Assembly: GCA_016271365.2 (NCBI GenBank) | Contig: JADMNL010000028.1 | Coordinates: 54,330,001-54,394,000 of the forward strand | Origin: Neoceratodus forsteri | Taxonomy: Eukaryota; Chordata; Ceratodontiformes; Ceratodontidae | Length of the DNA stretch: 64,000 nt | Direction of reading: 5' to 3' | Shown: in pieces, positions 11,340 through 23,557 of the stretch | How the letters are laid out: every line of letters starts with the position of its first letter | Position numbering within the stretch: position 1 is the first letter of the stretch | Notes under the pieces: model-generated | Told to the model about the DNA's origin: nothing | What the model saw: only the letters and a program-made list of their open reading frames with translations | The model's database searches: none | Translations under genes and position numbers: made by a program

Positions 11340-14209
11340 TGCCCTTACATCTTCCTCTGCTCCCTCACTTTTATGCTTTCATCCCCTCTATCAACCCCTA
11401 ATGTCTGTCCCATGTTCTCTTAAATCCCTCCCCCATTTCAACTCCAACTACCTCTTCAGGCAACCTTTTCCAGGCTTCCACCACCCTCTCCGTGAAGAAC
11501 TGCCCTCTGACACCTTCTAATTTAAGGCTATGTCCCCTCGTGTTTGCTCCCTTCTTCGTTTTGAACAAGCTTCCCTCCTTCGCCCTATTTATTCCCTTCA
11601 AATATTTAAAAGTCCGAATCATGTCTCCCCTCTCCCTCTTAAACTCTAATGGGTACAGATTCAGCTCCCTCCATCTTTGCTCATGTGGTTTATCATGCAT
11701 CCCACTTACCATCTAGGTCGTTCTTCTCGGAACCCTCTCCATCATCTCAATATCTCTGCATAAGTGTGGTCCCCAGAACTGTACCCCATAGTCCAGGTGT
11801 GGCCTCACCATAGTTCTGTACAATGGCATTAGCACTTCCCTCCTTCTGCTAGTTAAGCCCCTCACAATGCAGGCCAACATACCATTTGCCTTACCCACTG
11901 CCTTGCTACACTGGTTCTCCACCTTAAGATTCCTCAGTACCATAATCCCCAGGTCTCTTTCCAGTTCCTTTTTCTTGATTTCTCCTCCCCAAGGAAGTAA
12001 GTTGACTTCATCTTTTTCCACCCCAGGTGCATCACCACACACTTTTTGCATTAAATTCCAGCTACCAGGTTGCTGATCACTTCTCCAGCTTTTCCAGGTC
12101 CCTCCTTATGGTCTCCCCTCCCCCTTGTGAGTCCACCACATTTGCAGACCTTTGTATCATCTGTAAACAGACACACCTGACCCTCCAAACCCTCTGCTAG
12201 GTCACTAATATAGATGTTAAAGAGTAGTGGTCCCAGCACTGACCCATGTAGCACCCTACTGATCACTGCTTGTTCCTTGGAATGTATTCCATTTACCACC
12301 ACTGATTGACTCCTTCCCATCAGTCAGTTCTCTACCAACTAGTGATTCTCTGGCCCACACCCAGGCTCTCCAGCTTATTCACCAGCCTTTCATACAGAAT
12401 GGTGTTGAAGGCCTTACTGAAATCCAGATAGGACTCATCCACCACTCCTCCCTGGTCCACTGTCTGCATCACCCAATCGAAAAACTCTATCAGGTTAGTC
12501 AGGCAGGACCTTCTCTTAGTGAAGCCATGCTACCTTTCGTTCTGCATACCACTGGCCACCAGGTATTTCACCAGCCTTATCTTTAGTAATGTTTCTATTA
12601 TCTTGCCCACCGCTGAGGGGAGACTAACAGTGCAGTAGTTTTTGACATCATTCTTGCTTCCTCCTTTGTGTAGTGAAACCACCTCCGCCCTCTGCCTGTC
12701 CCCTAGCACCATGCCTGTGTCCAAGGACAAGTAAACAGTCTCACCAGATGTGGTGCCAGCTCATCCCTCAGCTCCTTGCATATCATTGGGTGTAGGCCGT
12801 CTGGTCCCATTGCCTTATTCACCTTAAGTCTGCCCAGTTCTTCACTTACTCAATCAGCTGTGAACTTCATAGAATACATTTGCCCATGGTTTTCTCCCTT
12901 CCCTTCCTGCACTGGCCCTCTGCCTTCACCCTCCTCTGTGAAGATTGAACAGAAGTAGTTGCTTAATGCCTCCGCTTTTTTGAAATCTCCCTTCAGCATT
13001 GTTCCATCTTTCTCCCTTAACTTCCCAAGTCCCTGCTGTACCTTACTTCTTTCTCCAGCATACATAGAAAAGGTTTTATCTCCCCTCATTGCCTGCTTTG
13101 CTATCCTCTCCTCAGTGACCTCTTTAGCCCTCCTTATCCTTTGCCCTGCCTCTCTCCCTCCTCTTTTCCCTATACGCCTCCCTATCCTCATTCCTTCCTG
13201 TCATCCTGTACTTCCTCAATACCCTAGTTTTCTCCCTGACCATCTCCCTAGTAAACCAATGAGGTCTTCTCTGTCTTCTGTTCTTCCTGACCATCCTGAT
13301 GCATATATCTGTGGCTTTCAGCACCCTTCCCTTAATAGCTGCCCATAATTACTCCACATCCTTTATATTCCCCAGACTTGATATTTCTTCACCAACTAGC
13401 CTCCTCATCCTGTTAAAGTCTGCTTTCCTAAAATCCATTACCCTGGTCCTCATCGTGTTCCTTTCCGTGCCTGTTCTCACCCTGAACCTGACAGATCTGT
13501 GGTCACTTGTTCCTAATTCTTCCCCCACCTCCACCTCCTCCTCACTGTCTCCAATTGTGAGGACTACATCCAACAGGTTTTCACCCCTAGTGGGCTCCTT
13601 GACCTGTTGTTGTAGGAATACACCTTGTAGTGCCTCTAAGATGCCTCAGCTCCTAGCTGATACTGCTTTTGAGACCTCCCAGTTTATGTCTAGGATGTTT
13701 AAGTCCCCTACCACCAGAATTTCCCCTTTCTTCACTATTTTCATTACTGATTATATAAACTGTTTATCCCCCTTCTCCCGTGTAGGAGGTCTGTAAACTA
13801 CCTCGACTCTCAAATGCTCCCAATTTTTCTTGTCCAAGGTGACCCACATTATCTCCATTTCCCCATCCTCTTCCTGCCTCATCATGGCCCCAATTTCTTC
13901 CTTGACATATAATGCTACCCCTCCTCCCCTTTTCCACACTCCATCTTTCTTAAACAATCGAAACCCAGGAATCACTGTCTGCCAGGCATGATGGTCGTTC
14001 CAACAAGTCTCACACACTTCTACTGTGTCGAGACCCTTGTGCACCATGGTGGCCTCCAGTTCCCACAGTTTATTCCCCAGGCTCCTGGCATTTGCCTCAA
14101 AACCCCTCCGCTGTGGAGCCCCATCTTCCCTATCCTCCTTTTCCATCCCATCCCTGCTGCTGCCTGTTCCCTTTATGCCTACCTTGTCAGGGGGGTGATA
14201 ACCTCTCAC
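11340..14209 (-). pseudogene. CR1 ORF2 pseudogene: APE endonuclease plus reverse transcriptase
   Basis: In order on the minus strand: endonuclease start FEANARSLGNKLWELEA (~14.1 kb), the GGGVALYVKEE and VVYRPP blocks (~13.8-13.9 kb), the SDH catalytic box as TSDHRSVRF (~13.5 kb), RT KGGSKNDVKNY (~12.65 kb), LHGSVLGPLLFNIYI and the catalytic box read as LFTDDTKV (12.15-12.25 kb; family norm FADD), and a C-terminal RERGDMIRTFKYLKG block (~11.6 kb). At least ten stops or frame changes separate these blocks, so no protein can be made. The role would be target-primed reverse transcription of the element's RNA. Confidence 0.88.
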
Positions 14210-14249
14210 TTCTTTAACCTGTAAGAGTGGCTCTGCCTGTAACCCCCTC

Positions 14250-15900
14250 CCTCAGTTTAGTTTAGATTGATCTTCCATACTGTTAAAGACCTCCATTTTA
14301 TTCTTTAGTACAGTTGCCCCTTCAGAGCTCAGATGCAGCCTGTATGGGACATACGGCCCCTCCTCTTCCCACGTAGATCCCCAGTCACCTATCCAACTGA
14401 ATAACATCTGCCTACATGATCCTTGCAACCATCTATTGAATTCCACTATTATTTTCCTTCTTGGGTGTGCTTGCTTTTGGTACAGGCAATACCTCCAAGA
14501 AGGAAATGGAAGGAAAATCATGTTCCTTACAGATCCTGACAGGCTCCTTAAACCTTGCCTGTACCTCCATCAGATTATTTTCCTTCCAGGTGAAACACCA
14601 AACGCATCCTCTCACCTTGATGCTTGCCCCAAGACAGAATATGGTGCCTCACATCAAACCTTGTAATTGCTGGCATACACTGTACCCATACTGTACTGGT
14701 TTCTGCTCCTTTTCTCCCTTTCTGATTCTCTTGATTATCAAGTCCCCTAATAGTGCCACATTAATGTTCTCTTCCTACTGAGTGCCCTTTTGGTATTTAA
14801 GTTTATGCCTTAGGACTCAACTCCCCCTGGCCTCCCTGTTTCCAACATCCAACTTGTCCTGATTTTTGTCCTCACCCAGCATGGTTTCAACACCTCCTCC
14901 CCCTTGGACTTTTCCTTAGACCCCCTACTCCTCCTTCTGCTATTCACCCTCTTCCCTTGCACTGCCTCTTCCTCATTCCCTGTGGGCCTGCATCCCCTGC
15001 CTGCATCACTTTTGGAGCATACTCTAACCCCTTTCAACTCTACACTGGTTCTTACCCCACTTGCTCCTAATATACCCAGTATTCTAAAATGTTCTAAGCA
15101 CCGTGTCCCCTTGAGGGAATTCTCCTCCTCACTACTTGCTCTGTTTGCATATCTCCTACTGCATGTCTTCACCCATCACATTTCTTTCTGCTTACTCCCT
15201 GCTGTGCACTTATTATTACTGATCACCTCCCAAGACCCCATCACTAGCTCTTCTGGTTTCCCTGACATTGTCTCCTTTCTGATTCTCCCCATGCCTTTGC
15301 TCCTCTAGTGCATCATTCTGGTGTGTTCCTAAACAGTCCTTCCCTTTTCAACCATTATCCCGCACCTGAGAGTTCTTTCTCCATGTCTCCAACCGCTTTG
15401 CCACCACTCCATCCTGCGATGGCGCCTCACGGTCATTCTTCACACCAACATCCTCAACTAGTATATCTGGGGTGCAAATCTGTTTTTCAGTTCTGCTCCA
15501 TGCTATTTTTTCTATGCCAGTTGTGCCTAGAGTTTCCAGCATCTAGTTTATTTTCCTGAGCCTGCTGCTTTTACACCTCCTACTTTCCAGTTGTCTCATT
15601 ACCTCCTGTCTCAAGCATCTCTGTCCCACCTCTGGATTTACTACTATTATCACCCAGTGCTCAGTTGCACTCTGGGTCTCCTACCATCTTCCTTCTTCCA
15701 AACCCCTTTCTTCTCAAAGCATGTATCTGGTCCTCTGGTGGCTCCCACTAATTCCTCCCTCTCCTTCCCTAGCTGGTAGTGTCTCTGCTTCTCCAACCCA
15801 CCTCCTCATTATCCCCAGTTCAATGCCCACTTCAACCACCTCACTTCCTCACTTAGTTGTGTAAGTTGCTTACACATCATACATTCTCTCATCCTCCATG
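14250..15900 (-). pseudogene. CR1 ORF1 pseudogene with esterase-like C-terminus
   Basis: The N-terminal remnant near 15.88 kb reads CMMCKQLTQLSEEVRWL, a CxxC followed by coiled-coil-like sequence as in CR1 ORF1. Basic, Glu/Lys-rich sequence follows (14.8-15.2 kb). The C-terminal part resembles the SGNH esterase of CR1 ORF1: VALLGDLIIKRI (~14.75 kb, GDL where the family has GDS), ISFLEVLPV (~14.5 kb) and LHLSSEGATVLKNKM (~14.3 kb). The Asp expected two residues before the Leu-His is replaced in YRLHLS. Stops and frameshifts show it is dead. Confidence 0.7.
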
Positions 15901-15917
15901 CCAATTTAGAACCATAG

Positions 15918-15997
15918 CCACTCCACATCATCTGTACCCCACCACTCCACATCTGCTGCACCCCACCACTCCACATCATCTGTACCCCACCACTCTG
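15918..15997 (+). repeat. 24-bp minisatellite, three units
   Basis: CCACTCCACATCATCTGTAC plus CCCA is repeated at 15918, 15942 and 15966, with the middle unit differing at a few bases, then a partial fourth unit. A local tandem duplication. Confidence 0.9.
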
Positions 15998-16585
15998 CCA
16001 AATAATCCACCCCTATGGCTGCCCTGCCAGCTGCACTGCCCTTCCATTGTTATGCAACATGATCAACAGATTTGGGATATGCAAAATACCTAATCTTAAC
16101 AGCCCATTAACTGGCAGCACAGTACAGTACCAGTCTCCACTGTATGGAATTGAGGCCCAGGAGTTTCACCCCACAATAATTATCCTACAGGTCAATAAGT
16201 CTGAGATAAACCATAGTCACCAAATGGAAGTATCTTCGTCCAGTTCCTTATGCAACTTCTCTTAAGCAGAATCCAAAGAGAGCCACACGTTCAGCTCCTT
16301 AGCAATAATTGTCCAAAAAGATCCACAATTACAGCTGCCTTGCGTTGATTTCTATAGTTCAGATCAGAGTACAGGTAAACCCATCAAGAAGTTCAAGCAT
16401 TTTCAGATCCTTCCTGTGTTGACGTTCTTTGATCATCCAGCTGTCCTCTATGCTCCTTGGCCTCCCTGTTGCTCCTGTATTTGCCAACCACCCCATTTAT
16501 CTGGCTTCTCCCCTCTGGCATTTAATAGAGGCTGAGGCCCAGGTCGGGGTCAAGGTGGGTGGGAGGTAAGAAAAAGCTCCCTTTA
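15998..16585. other. Unassigned DNA
   Basis: No coding frame, known element or array recognised between the CR1 and the 302-bp dimer. Confidence 0.5.
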
Positions 16586-17165
16586 CTACAGCTCCTGAAG
16601 TCTGATTTTGCTTTTAAAGCCTGGCCATATTGGTGCCTCCCTCTCTGATTGGCTGACCGACTCCTTCTGCCACTACTGCAGCCAATCAAGTGCACTCTCA
16701 GACCTCCAGTGGTCTCTTCCCAGGATATCACCGCCGACTGTAGTGGACCCCCTCCTTTTACTGCCCTGCACTGCTGGATCAGTTCTCTGCTTGCTGCCAA
16801 TGTGGCCAAACTTCTTTTCCCTGCTACTGACTGTGGCAAGATGCCCTCCACTCTACCATCCACTTGGATCTGAAAAAGCTCCCAGTATTACAGCTCCTGT
16901 GTTCTGGCTGGGCTTTTAAAGCTAGGCCACATTGGTGCATCCCTCTCCGATTGGCTGTCTGACTCTTTTGGCCACTACTGCAGCCAATCAAGTGCACTCT
17001 CAGTCCTTCAGCAGTCTTTTTCGGGAATATTACCACCAACTGCAGTGGACCTCTCCTTCTGCTGCCCTGCACCACTAGATCAGTTCTTCACTTGCCGCTG
17101 ATGCAGTCAACCTCCTCTTCCCTGCAGCCAACTGCAGCAAGACACCATCCACTCTACCACCGCCT
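16586..17165 (+). repeat. ~302-bp tandem dimer with CCAAT motifs
   Basis: ACAGCTCCTG begins at 16588 and again at 16890. Each unit then has CTTTTAAAG, GGCCAYATTGGTGC, CTCTSYGATTGGCTG and GCCAATCAAGTGCACTCTCAG, so each carries a facing pair of CCAAT-type boxes (ATTGG and CCAAT). A TTTTAAAG box lies ~25 bases before. This could be a duplicated promoter or enhancer of an element next to the array that follows, but no transcript is visible. Confidence 0.75.
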
Positions 17166-17337
17166 GTGGTTCATAAAGCACCTGGTATAGAACCAAATTA
17201 GCCATATCATGATCTGCCTTTTCTGGGCCAGCTGCAGCCAGTTCAGCATCTCCTACGCTTTACAGTGGTGTACCCCAGATTTACTTTTAGTAGGAAATTG
17301 AGACAACCTGTACTAGGTTTGACAAATTTTGTTTAGT

Positions 17338-17400
17338 CCACCCACCAATCAGTTCACATAAGAAATGAGCCACTCAGCCTAGGTATAAGTAGTTGCTCCA
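17338..17400 (+). promoter_or_regulatory. Possible promoter: CCAAT plus TATA-like box before the array
   Basis: CCACCAATCAG at about 17342 and AGGTATAAGTAG at about 17379, ~37 bases apart. The first array module starts ~100 bases downstream. Spacing suits an RNA polymerase II core promoter, but the sequence alone does not show transcription. Confidence 0.25.
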
Positions 17401-17464
17401 CCAGTTTCCCCCAGCTTCAGCTGTTACACAAGCTGAGACCCTCCTTAAGGCCCCTAGCTTTTGG

Positions 17465-20400
17465 TTCACTTTTTTAATCTGTATGCTTAGAGCAGCCGCT
17501 GGCTGGGTCTGAGCAGAGTGATCAAGGAGAGAAACCACCTCAGCAGAGATAGGAGCCCAGACTGTGCACTCCACGGGTGATTTAGTCAAGTAGAACTGCG
17601 GTTAAGGAATTCCTGCTTGGGCACCTATCAGAGTCTCTCTTCTACAACAGGTGAAGATCAGTGAAGCTCAGCAGACAGTAAGGCTAGGGACTGGCCCACC
17701 CTTAGCACATACCTCATAGAACTGCCCTTTTTGTCAGAACTGTTGATTCTGCTTGTTTCTGTCTGAGAGCTTTATATTAGTCAAACACTATTTCAGTGAT
17801 GGGTACAGCAGATAGTAAGGCTAGAGGCTGAACAGCTCTTGGGGTATGCCTCCGAGGGTGTACTTTGTGTCTGAGCTGTTGCTTCTGGCTTTGAGCTTTC
17901 TATTATTCAACCACTATTTCAGTAGTGGTACAGCAGTACAAATGCTCATCTACTTACAACAGCTAAGAATTCTTAGTAAGTGTTGCAACTGCTTCTGAGA
18001 GCAGCTGCTGGCTGTATCTGAGCAGAGCGATCGAGGAGGGAAGTCACCTCAGTGGAGATAGAAGCCCGAACTGTGCACTCCAAGGGGGAATCCAGCCAGG
18101 TGGAACTACTGTCAAGGAATCATTGCATCTGCACCTGTTGGAGTCTGTGTTCCCTTCATGACTGGTCTCTCTCCCAGTCGGTAAAGATCAGTGAAGCTCA
18201 GCAGAAAAGAGCAGCTGCTGGCTTGGTCTGTGCAGAGTGACTGAGGAGAGAAATCGCTTCAGCAGAGATGGGAGTCAGACTGTGCACTCCAAGGGGGATC
18301 CAGCCAGGTAGAACTGCTGTCAAGGAATCATTGCATCTGCAGCTGTAGGACACTGTGTTCCCATCATGACTGGTCTCTCTCCCAGTCAGTAGAGATCAGT
18401 GAAGCTCAGCAGAAAAGAGCAGCTGCTGGCTGGGTCTGAGCAGAGGGATCAAGGAGAGAAATTGCCTCAGCAGAGATGGGAGTCCAGACTGTACTCTCAA
18501 AGGGGGATTCAGCCAGGAAGAACTTCTGTCATGGAATCCCTGCTTCTGCACCTTTCAGAGTTTCTCTCTCACTCCCAGTTGGTGAAGTTTAGTAAAGTTC
18601 AGCAAACAGTAAGGCTAAGGGCTGGCCCACACTTGGAATATGCCTCCTTGGGCTGTCCTTTGTGTCTAAGTTGTTACTTCTGGTTTTTTTCTCTCTGAGG
18701 CTTTATATTAGCTGACCACTATTTTAGGGGTGGGTACAGCAGTCAGTATGGCTAGAGCGGGACAGCTCTTGGGGTATGCCTCCTAGGGTACCATTTGTAT
18801 ATGAGCTGTTGCTTCCATCTGAGAGCTTTCTATTTCAGTAGTGGTACAGCAGTACAAATGCTAATTTACATACAGCAACTAATAGCTCTGGATAAGTGTT
18901 CCAACTGCTTCTTATGTTGAGAGAGGAGCTGCTGGCAGGGCCTGAGCTGAGCTATTGAGCAGAGAAGTCAACTCAGTAGAGATAGGAGCCCAGAGTGTAC
19001 ACTCCAATGGGAAATTCAGCAAGGCTGAACTACTGTCAAGAAATCCCCTTCTTCTGCACCTGTCAAAATCTGCCATCCCTCTATGATTAGTTTCTTTTAA
19101 GGTTAGTGAAATATCAGCAGACAATAAGACTAGCCGCTAAACTGCACTTTGCATTTGCCTTGCAAGGTTACTCTTAGTGTCTGAGCTGTTGGTTCTGTCT
19201 GAGAGCTTTATATTAGCTGACCACTATTTCAGTTGTGGGTACAGCAGATATTAAAACTAGAGGCTGGACCACTCTTGGGGTATTCCTCCTAGGTGTGCCC
19301 TTTGCATCCTAGCTGTTTCTTCTAGATTAGAGCTTTCTATTAATTTACCACTATTTCAATAGTGGTACAGCAGTAGAAATGCTGATTTTATATACTGCAT
19401 GTAAGAATTCTGAGTAAGTGTCAAACTGCTTCTAACGCTGAGAAAACAGCTGCTGGCTGGGTATGAGCAGAACAATCAAGGAGAGATGTTGCCTCATCAG
19501 AGACAGGAGCCTAGACTATGTACTCCAAAGGGGATTCAGCCAGGTAGAAATGCTGTCAAGTAATCCCTGCTTTTGCACATGTCAGACTCTGCCTTCACTC
19601 TGTGACTGGTCTCTCTCTCTCTCAGTCAGCTAAGATCATTGAAACCCAGCAAATGGTTAGATGAGGAGCTGGAATGTTCTTGGCATATGCCTCCTAGGCT
19701 TGCCCTTTGTGTCTGAGCCGTTGCTTCTGGTTGTTTCTGCCTGAGAGCTTTTATTCACCGACCACTATTTCAGTGGTCGATACATCACTCTGAAGGAAAG
19801 AATTGTTGAGTACCTAGAGGCCAGATAGTAATGCTAGGGCTGGCCTGCTCTTGAGTATGCCTCCAAGAGGTGCACTTATGTCTGAGCTGTTGTTTCCAGC
19901 TTACAGCTTTCATCATTCAACCACCATTTCAGTAGTGGTACAGCACTACAGATGCTGATTGACATGCAGCAGCTAAGAATTATGGGTACATGTTCCAACT
20001 GCTTCTTATGCTGAGAGAGCAACTGCTGGCTGGGTCTGAGCAGAGTGATCATGGAGATAGGTCACGTTGGCAACATAGGAGCCTGGACTGTGCACTCAAT
20101 AGGTATTCAGCCAGGTAGAACCGCTGTCATGGAATCCCTGCTTCTGCACTGCTCGAGTCAGCCTTCCCCGTTAATGGTCTCTTTCCCAGTCCATGAGTAT
20201 CAATTAATCTCAGCAGATAGTAATTCTGCGGGCTGGCCCACATTTGGCATATGCTACCTAGGGTTGCCCTTTGTGTCTGAGCCATTGCTTCTGGTTGTTT
20301 CTGTTTGAGAGCTTTATATTAGCCCACCAATATTTCAGTGGTGTGTACAGCAGTCTGTAAGGCTAGGGGCTGAACTGCTTTTGGGGTATGCCTTCTATGG

Positions 20401-20870
20401 ATACCCTTTGTGTCTGAGCTGTTGCTTCTAGTTAGGAGATTTCTATTATTTGACCACTTTTTCAGTAAAGGTTTAGCACTACAAATGCTGACTTACATAC
20501 AGCAGGAAGGAATTCAGGAGAGAAGTTGCCTCAGCAGGGATATGAGCCTGGACTTTGCAATCCAAAAGGGATTCAGCCAGGTAGAACTGTTGTCAAGAAT
20601 CCCTGCTTTTCCACCTGTCAGAATCTGCCTTCCCTCCACTCGGTGAAGATCAGTGAAGCACAGCAGAATAGAGCAGCCGCTGGCTGGGTCTGAGCAGAGT
20701 GCTTTAGGAGGTATATTGCCTCAGCTGAGATAGGAGCCCAGACTGTGCACTCTAAGGGGGATTCAGCCAGGTAGAATGGCTGTCAAGGAATACCTGCCTC
20801 TGCATCTGTTGAAGTGTGCCTTCCCTCCATGTTTGACATCTCTCCATGTTGATAAAGATCAGTCAGCATC
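17465..20870 (+). repeat. Higher-order tandem array: 209-bp module A with optional ~300-bp module B
   Basis: Module A (GCTGCTGGCTGGGTCTGAGC ... AGATCAGTGAAGCTCAGCAG) starts near 17489, 18000, 18208, 18417, 18926, 19446, 20022, ~20510 (partial) and 20673. Spacings are therefore either ~209 or ~488-576. The longer spacing holds module B: two diverged ~137-bp halves (AGTAAGGCTAGGGGCTGG...TTTCAGTGGTGGGTACAGCAG) plus a ~75-bp spacer with TACAAATGCTGATTTACAT. The pattern is AB-A-A-AB-AB-AB-AB-A. There is no coding capacity. The family is dispersed (module A at 5.23 kb). Confidence 0.85.
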
Positions 20871-22229
20871 CTACCATCACACTTCCTTCTCTTACTTGGC
20901 AAATGCACATCTGTAACAGGCAGAACTTTCCAAAGCTCTCACCATAATCACATATAATTATTAAACAAGGGTGGCAACACTAAATGTCCCATCAGCATGC
21001 CAAACCTTAGCTCTTTGTTTGATAATGCTCTGGAATTATCAATCCCACAAGATCTTTTGGGATTGGTTGTGTGCCATGAAGGCTCTGTATAGTTCATTTA
21101 AGGTTTCTGTCAATGAGCTTGCCTGTTGCTCTAGAGACATATTTTGTTTGGCATGCAGTAGAACCCGAGCTGAAGTGTCTTGCATTAGTGCCACACTTTC
21201 TTTGGTCATAGTGACCGTAACAGATTTTTCTACAGCCAGGGGTCTGGTGCATGTGTGTACATAGAAAACAGATATATAATAGTGGGACTATCATAAGAGG
21301 CTGTGTGAATGTGTGCATTGCAAACTTTAACCTTCTGTACAGCGTGCTCACATTGCCATATGCATTTTCCCTGGTGCCCCTGTTTGAGGAAGATGTAAAT
21401 AAAATTATTCTCATCCACCAATTTTCTTTTCTGGTGGTCAGGGGTAATGAAGTGGCAAGTCATTTTAATAGCATGCCGTACCAACCTGGGCCAGGGCCAC
21501 AGTGTTGCCAGCTTTATACTGCTTGCTCTGCATTCTGGTTGGATGACTGCATCATTGCAATCAATAGCTATTGCCAGTTGATGTGTTCTTCACCCAATAC
21601 TGTGCCTCTATGTTGCTGTTGCTGTGCTACTGAAACTATAGCGTTACTATTAAAAATAGTGATTTTTGGGGCACACGGGAGCATATTGACTGGTGCGGAA
21701 TAACAGAGGAGCAAGTTTTCATGGGACTGAACTGTCTGGGCATGAATACCACAAGAGCAAATTTTCTTAAGTGTATTGGCATGTACCCAACTCTAAATAG
21801 TACTAAAAGTCATTGAAAATATGGGGCCAGTATAGCTCTGGGGTGCACGCACACAGTCTTCATTTTCTGACATCTCAAAAGGAGGCTGGGGTGCCTACAT
21901 GGGGCATGTCAGGCACAACTCTGTTTTATGTGGGTGCACATTCGGGGTGCTGTAACTTTTTAACTGGAGGGAAGTGCATGGAATTTTTAATTCTTCTCAA
22001 TAGTGGAGCAGATTGGCTGTTATGTATGTGTGAGGGGGGCTGGGTAGCTGACTGTGGGTACCTGCTCTTTAAGTGGAATCAGAAGCTATACCAAGGGGAA
22101 GGTAAAATTGAATGATTGTGATGGGGCATTATTTCTACAAATCTGAATTATGGAATGAGACTGAGTCAAGAACACTGGTTTTATTTTATGAAAACCAAAA
22201 AAATGCACCTTTAATAAAATTTGACAGCC
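20871..22229. other. Unassigned DNA
   Basis: AT-moderate DNA with open frames up to 150 codons that show no recognisable domain. It may hold the 3' flank of the hAT element read on the minus strand, but I could not find its terminal inverted repeat. Confidence 0.4.
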
Positions 22230-22705
22230 TTTCAAACCATTAACTTAATTACCAGCAACATCCACCTCATCCTCATCAACTGGAAGCTGCCCTCGCAGTC
22301 ATCAAGGTTGGAATTGTGCCCACTGGGGAAGTCTTTGTCCATGATTGCATTATCAACCTCAGTGGTAAGCCATTTGATGCTGTCATTAGGATGGTCTGCT
22401 TCTCTCACATCATCAGCACAACCATCAGCATGACGGGGTATGAACACAGATGTGGTAGTGTAGTTCGAGTTGGTATGTGACCTTCCTTAATTTTTATGAA
22501 TCTCAGCATGCTGACATTTGTCAGCGAGAGGTTGGTATGATGGTCACAAACTATTGCCCCCATAGGATTGATTACCCTCTTCACACTTACACTGGAGGGG
22601 GGGCTGGTCAGGTACTTCTGTGACACTGAAGTCAGCTCTGGCCATTCACACGCCTTTCCACTCCAGTGCAGCAGTGGATCAGTGAGGCTAGCCATCACCT
22701 CATCT

Positions 22706-23557
22706 GCCATGTCCCTGATTGACTACTGACTGCTAGTCTATGCCGCTACAAACACCATGGTTATCAACAAAATAAAATTGGTCAAAAACAAAGCCTGTAG
22801 GCTCTTGTCTGGTGCGGGCCATACAACACAGACATGCACCCTCTACTCCCTTTCCAAAATCCTTAATTTTGAGGAGAGGCTTCAGTACCAAGCTTGCCTC
22901 ATGGTCAAAAATTCCCTCCTAGGACTTACACCCCCTAGAGTCTCTGCATCTCTAACTACCAACACACACACAACGAATACCCGTAGTTTCAATACAGCAT
23001 CAGTGGTGGTCCCAAGGGTCAGGACAACCCTAGCACAGATCTTTTTCTCATCTGGGCTCCTACCTGGTACAACTCCTGCCGCATCCATCACCTGCCACTC
23101 CAAGCTTGGCACCTTCAAGGTGGCTGTCAGAAACCACCTCCTCATCTCCTGTGCCTGCACATACCCATAATAGGCCCACTGTGCTGCCCACCAGCTTGCG
23201 CATCAACCACCGCGTATCAGTTAATAGTATTATGTTGAATGTGATTAATGATGACAAACCCCAAATCTCCAGGATCGTATTTCCAGGGCAATATTATGGT
23301 CCTAACATGCAGGGACCTGTTTAGCTAACAATCTGTATAAGCCTCTTTAATTGTTATAATCTATTGTACTACCTCTGTACAAAATGTAATCTTGTGTGTT
23401 ACCACTGTACAAAATGTGTTACCTCCACTCTGTAACATACTGTTCTGTTTATACTGCTGTATTATGTTGTTTACTGTTCATTCATGTGAAGCCTTTGGAA
23501 ATGAGTCTTTGACTCAAAGGTTTGTAATTCGTTATCTTTAAATAAAACAAAATTACC
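22706..23557 (+). mobile_element. L2-type LINE 3' fragment inserted in the hAT transposase
   Basis: The coding part (22706-23170) reads SLIDY(stop)LLVYAATN, KNKACRLLSGAGHTTQTCTL and FEERLQYQACLMVKNSLLGL, i.e. the same ORF2 C-terminal region as the LINE at 3.5 kb but with different codons. The 3' UTR ends with GAGTCTTTGACTCAAAGG... and TTTAAATAAAACAAAATTA. hAT C-terminal sequence resumes directly on its 5' side (LTDPLLHW at ~22.68 kb), which fixes the left edge near 22.70 kb. Strongly 5'-truncated and inactive. Confidence 0.8.

Larger units (their letters stand above)
11295..15900 (-). mobile_element. Near full-length, inactive CR1 LINE
   Basis: Reading on the minus strand, the element runs from an ORF1 start region near 15.9 kb through ORF2 to a 3' end with AGACTAGATGGGCCGTAGTTATCTTTGTCTGC, a typical CR1 terminal sequence. 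ORF1 (esterase type), endonuclease and reverse transcriptase are all present in order, but in many short frames broken by stops and frameshifts. At about 4.6 kb the length is close to a complete CR1. The exact 5' end is uncertain. The order matches vertebrate CR1 elements; many CpG-type changes suggest age. Confidence 0.88.
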
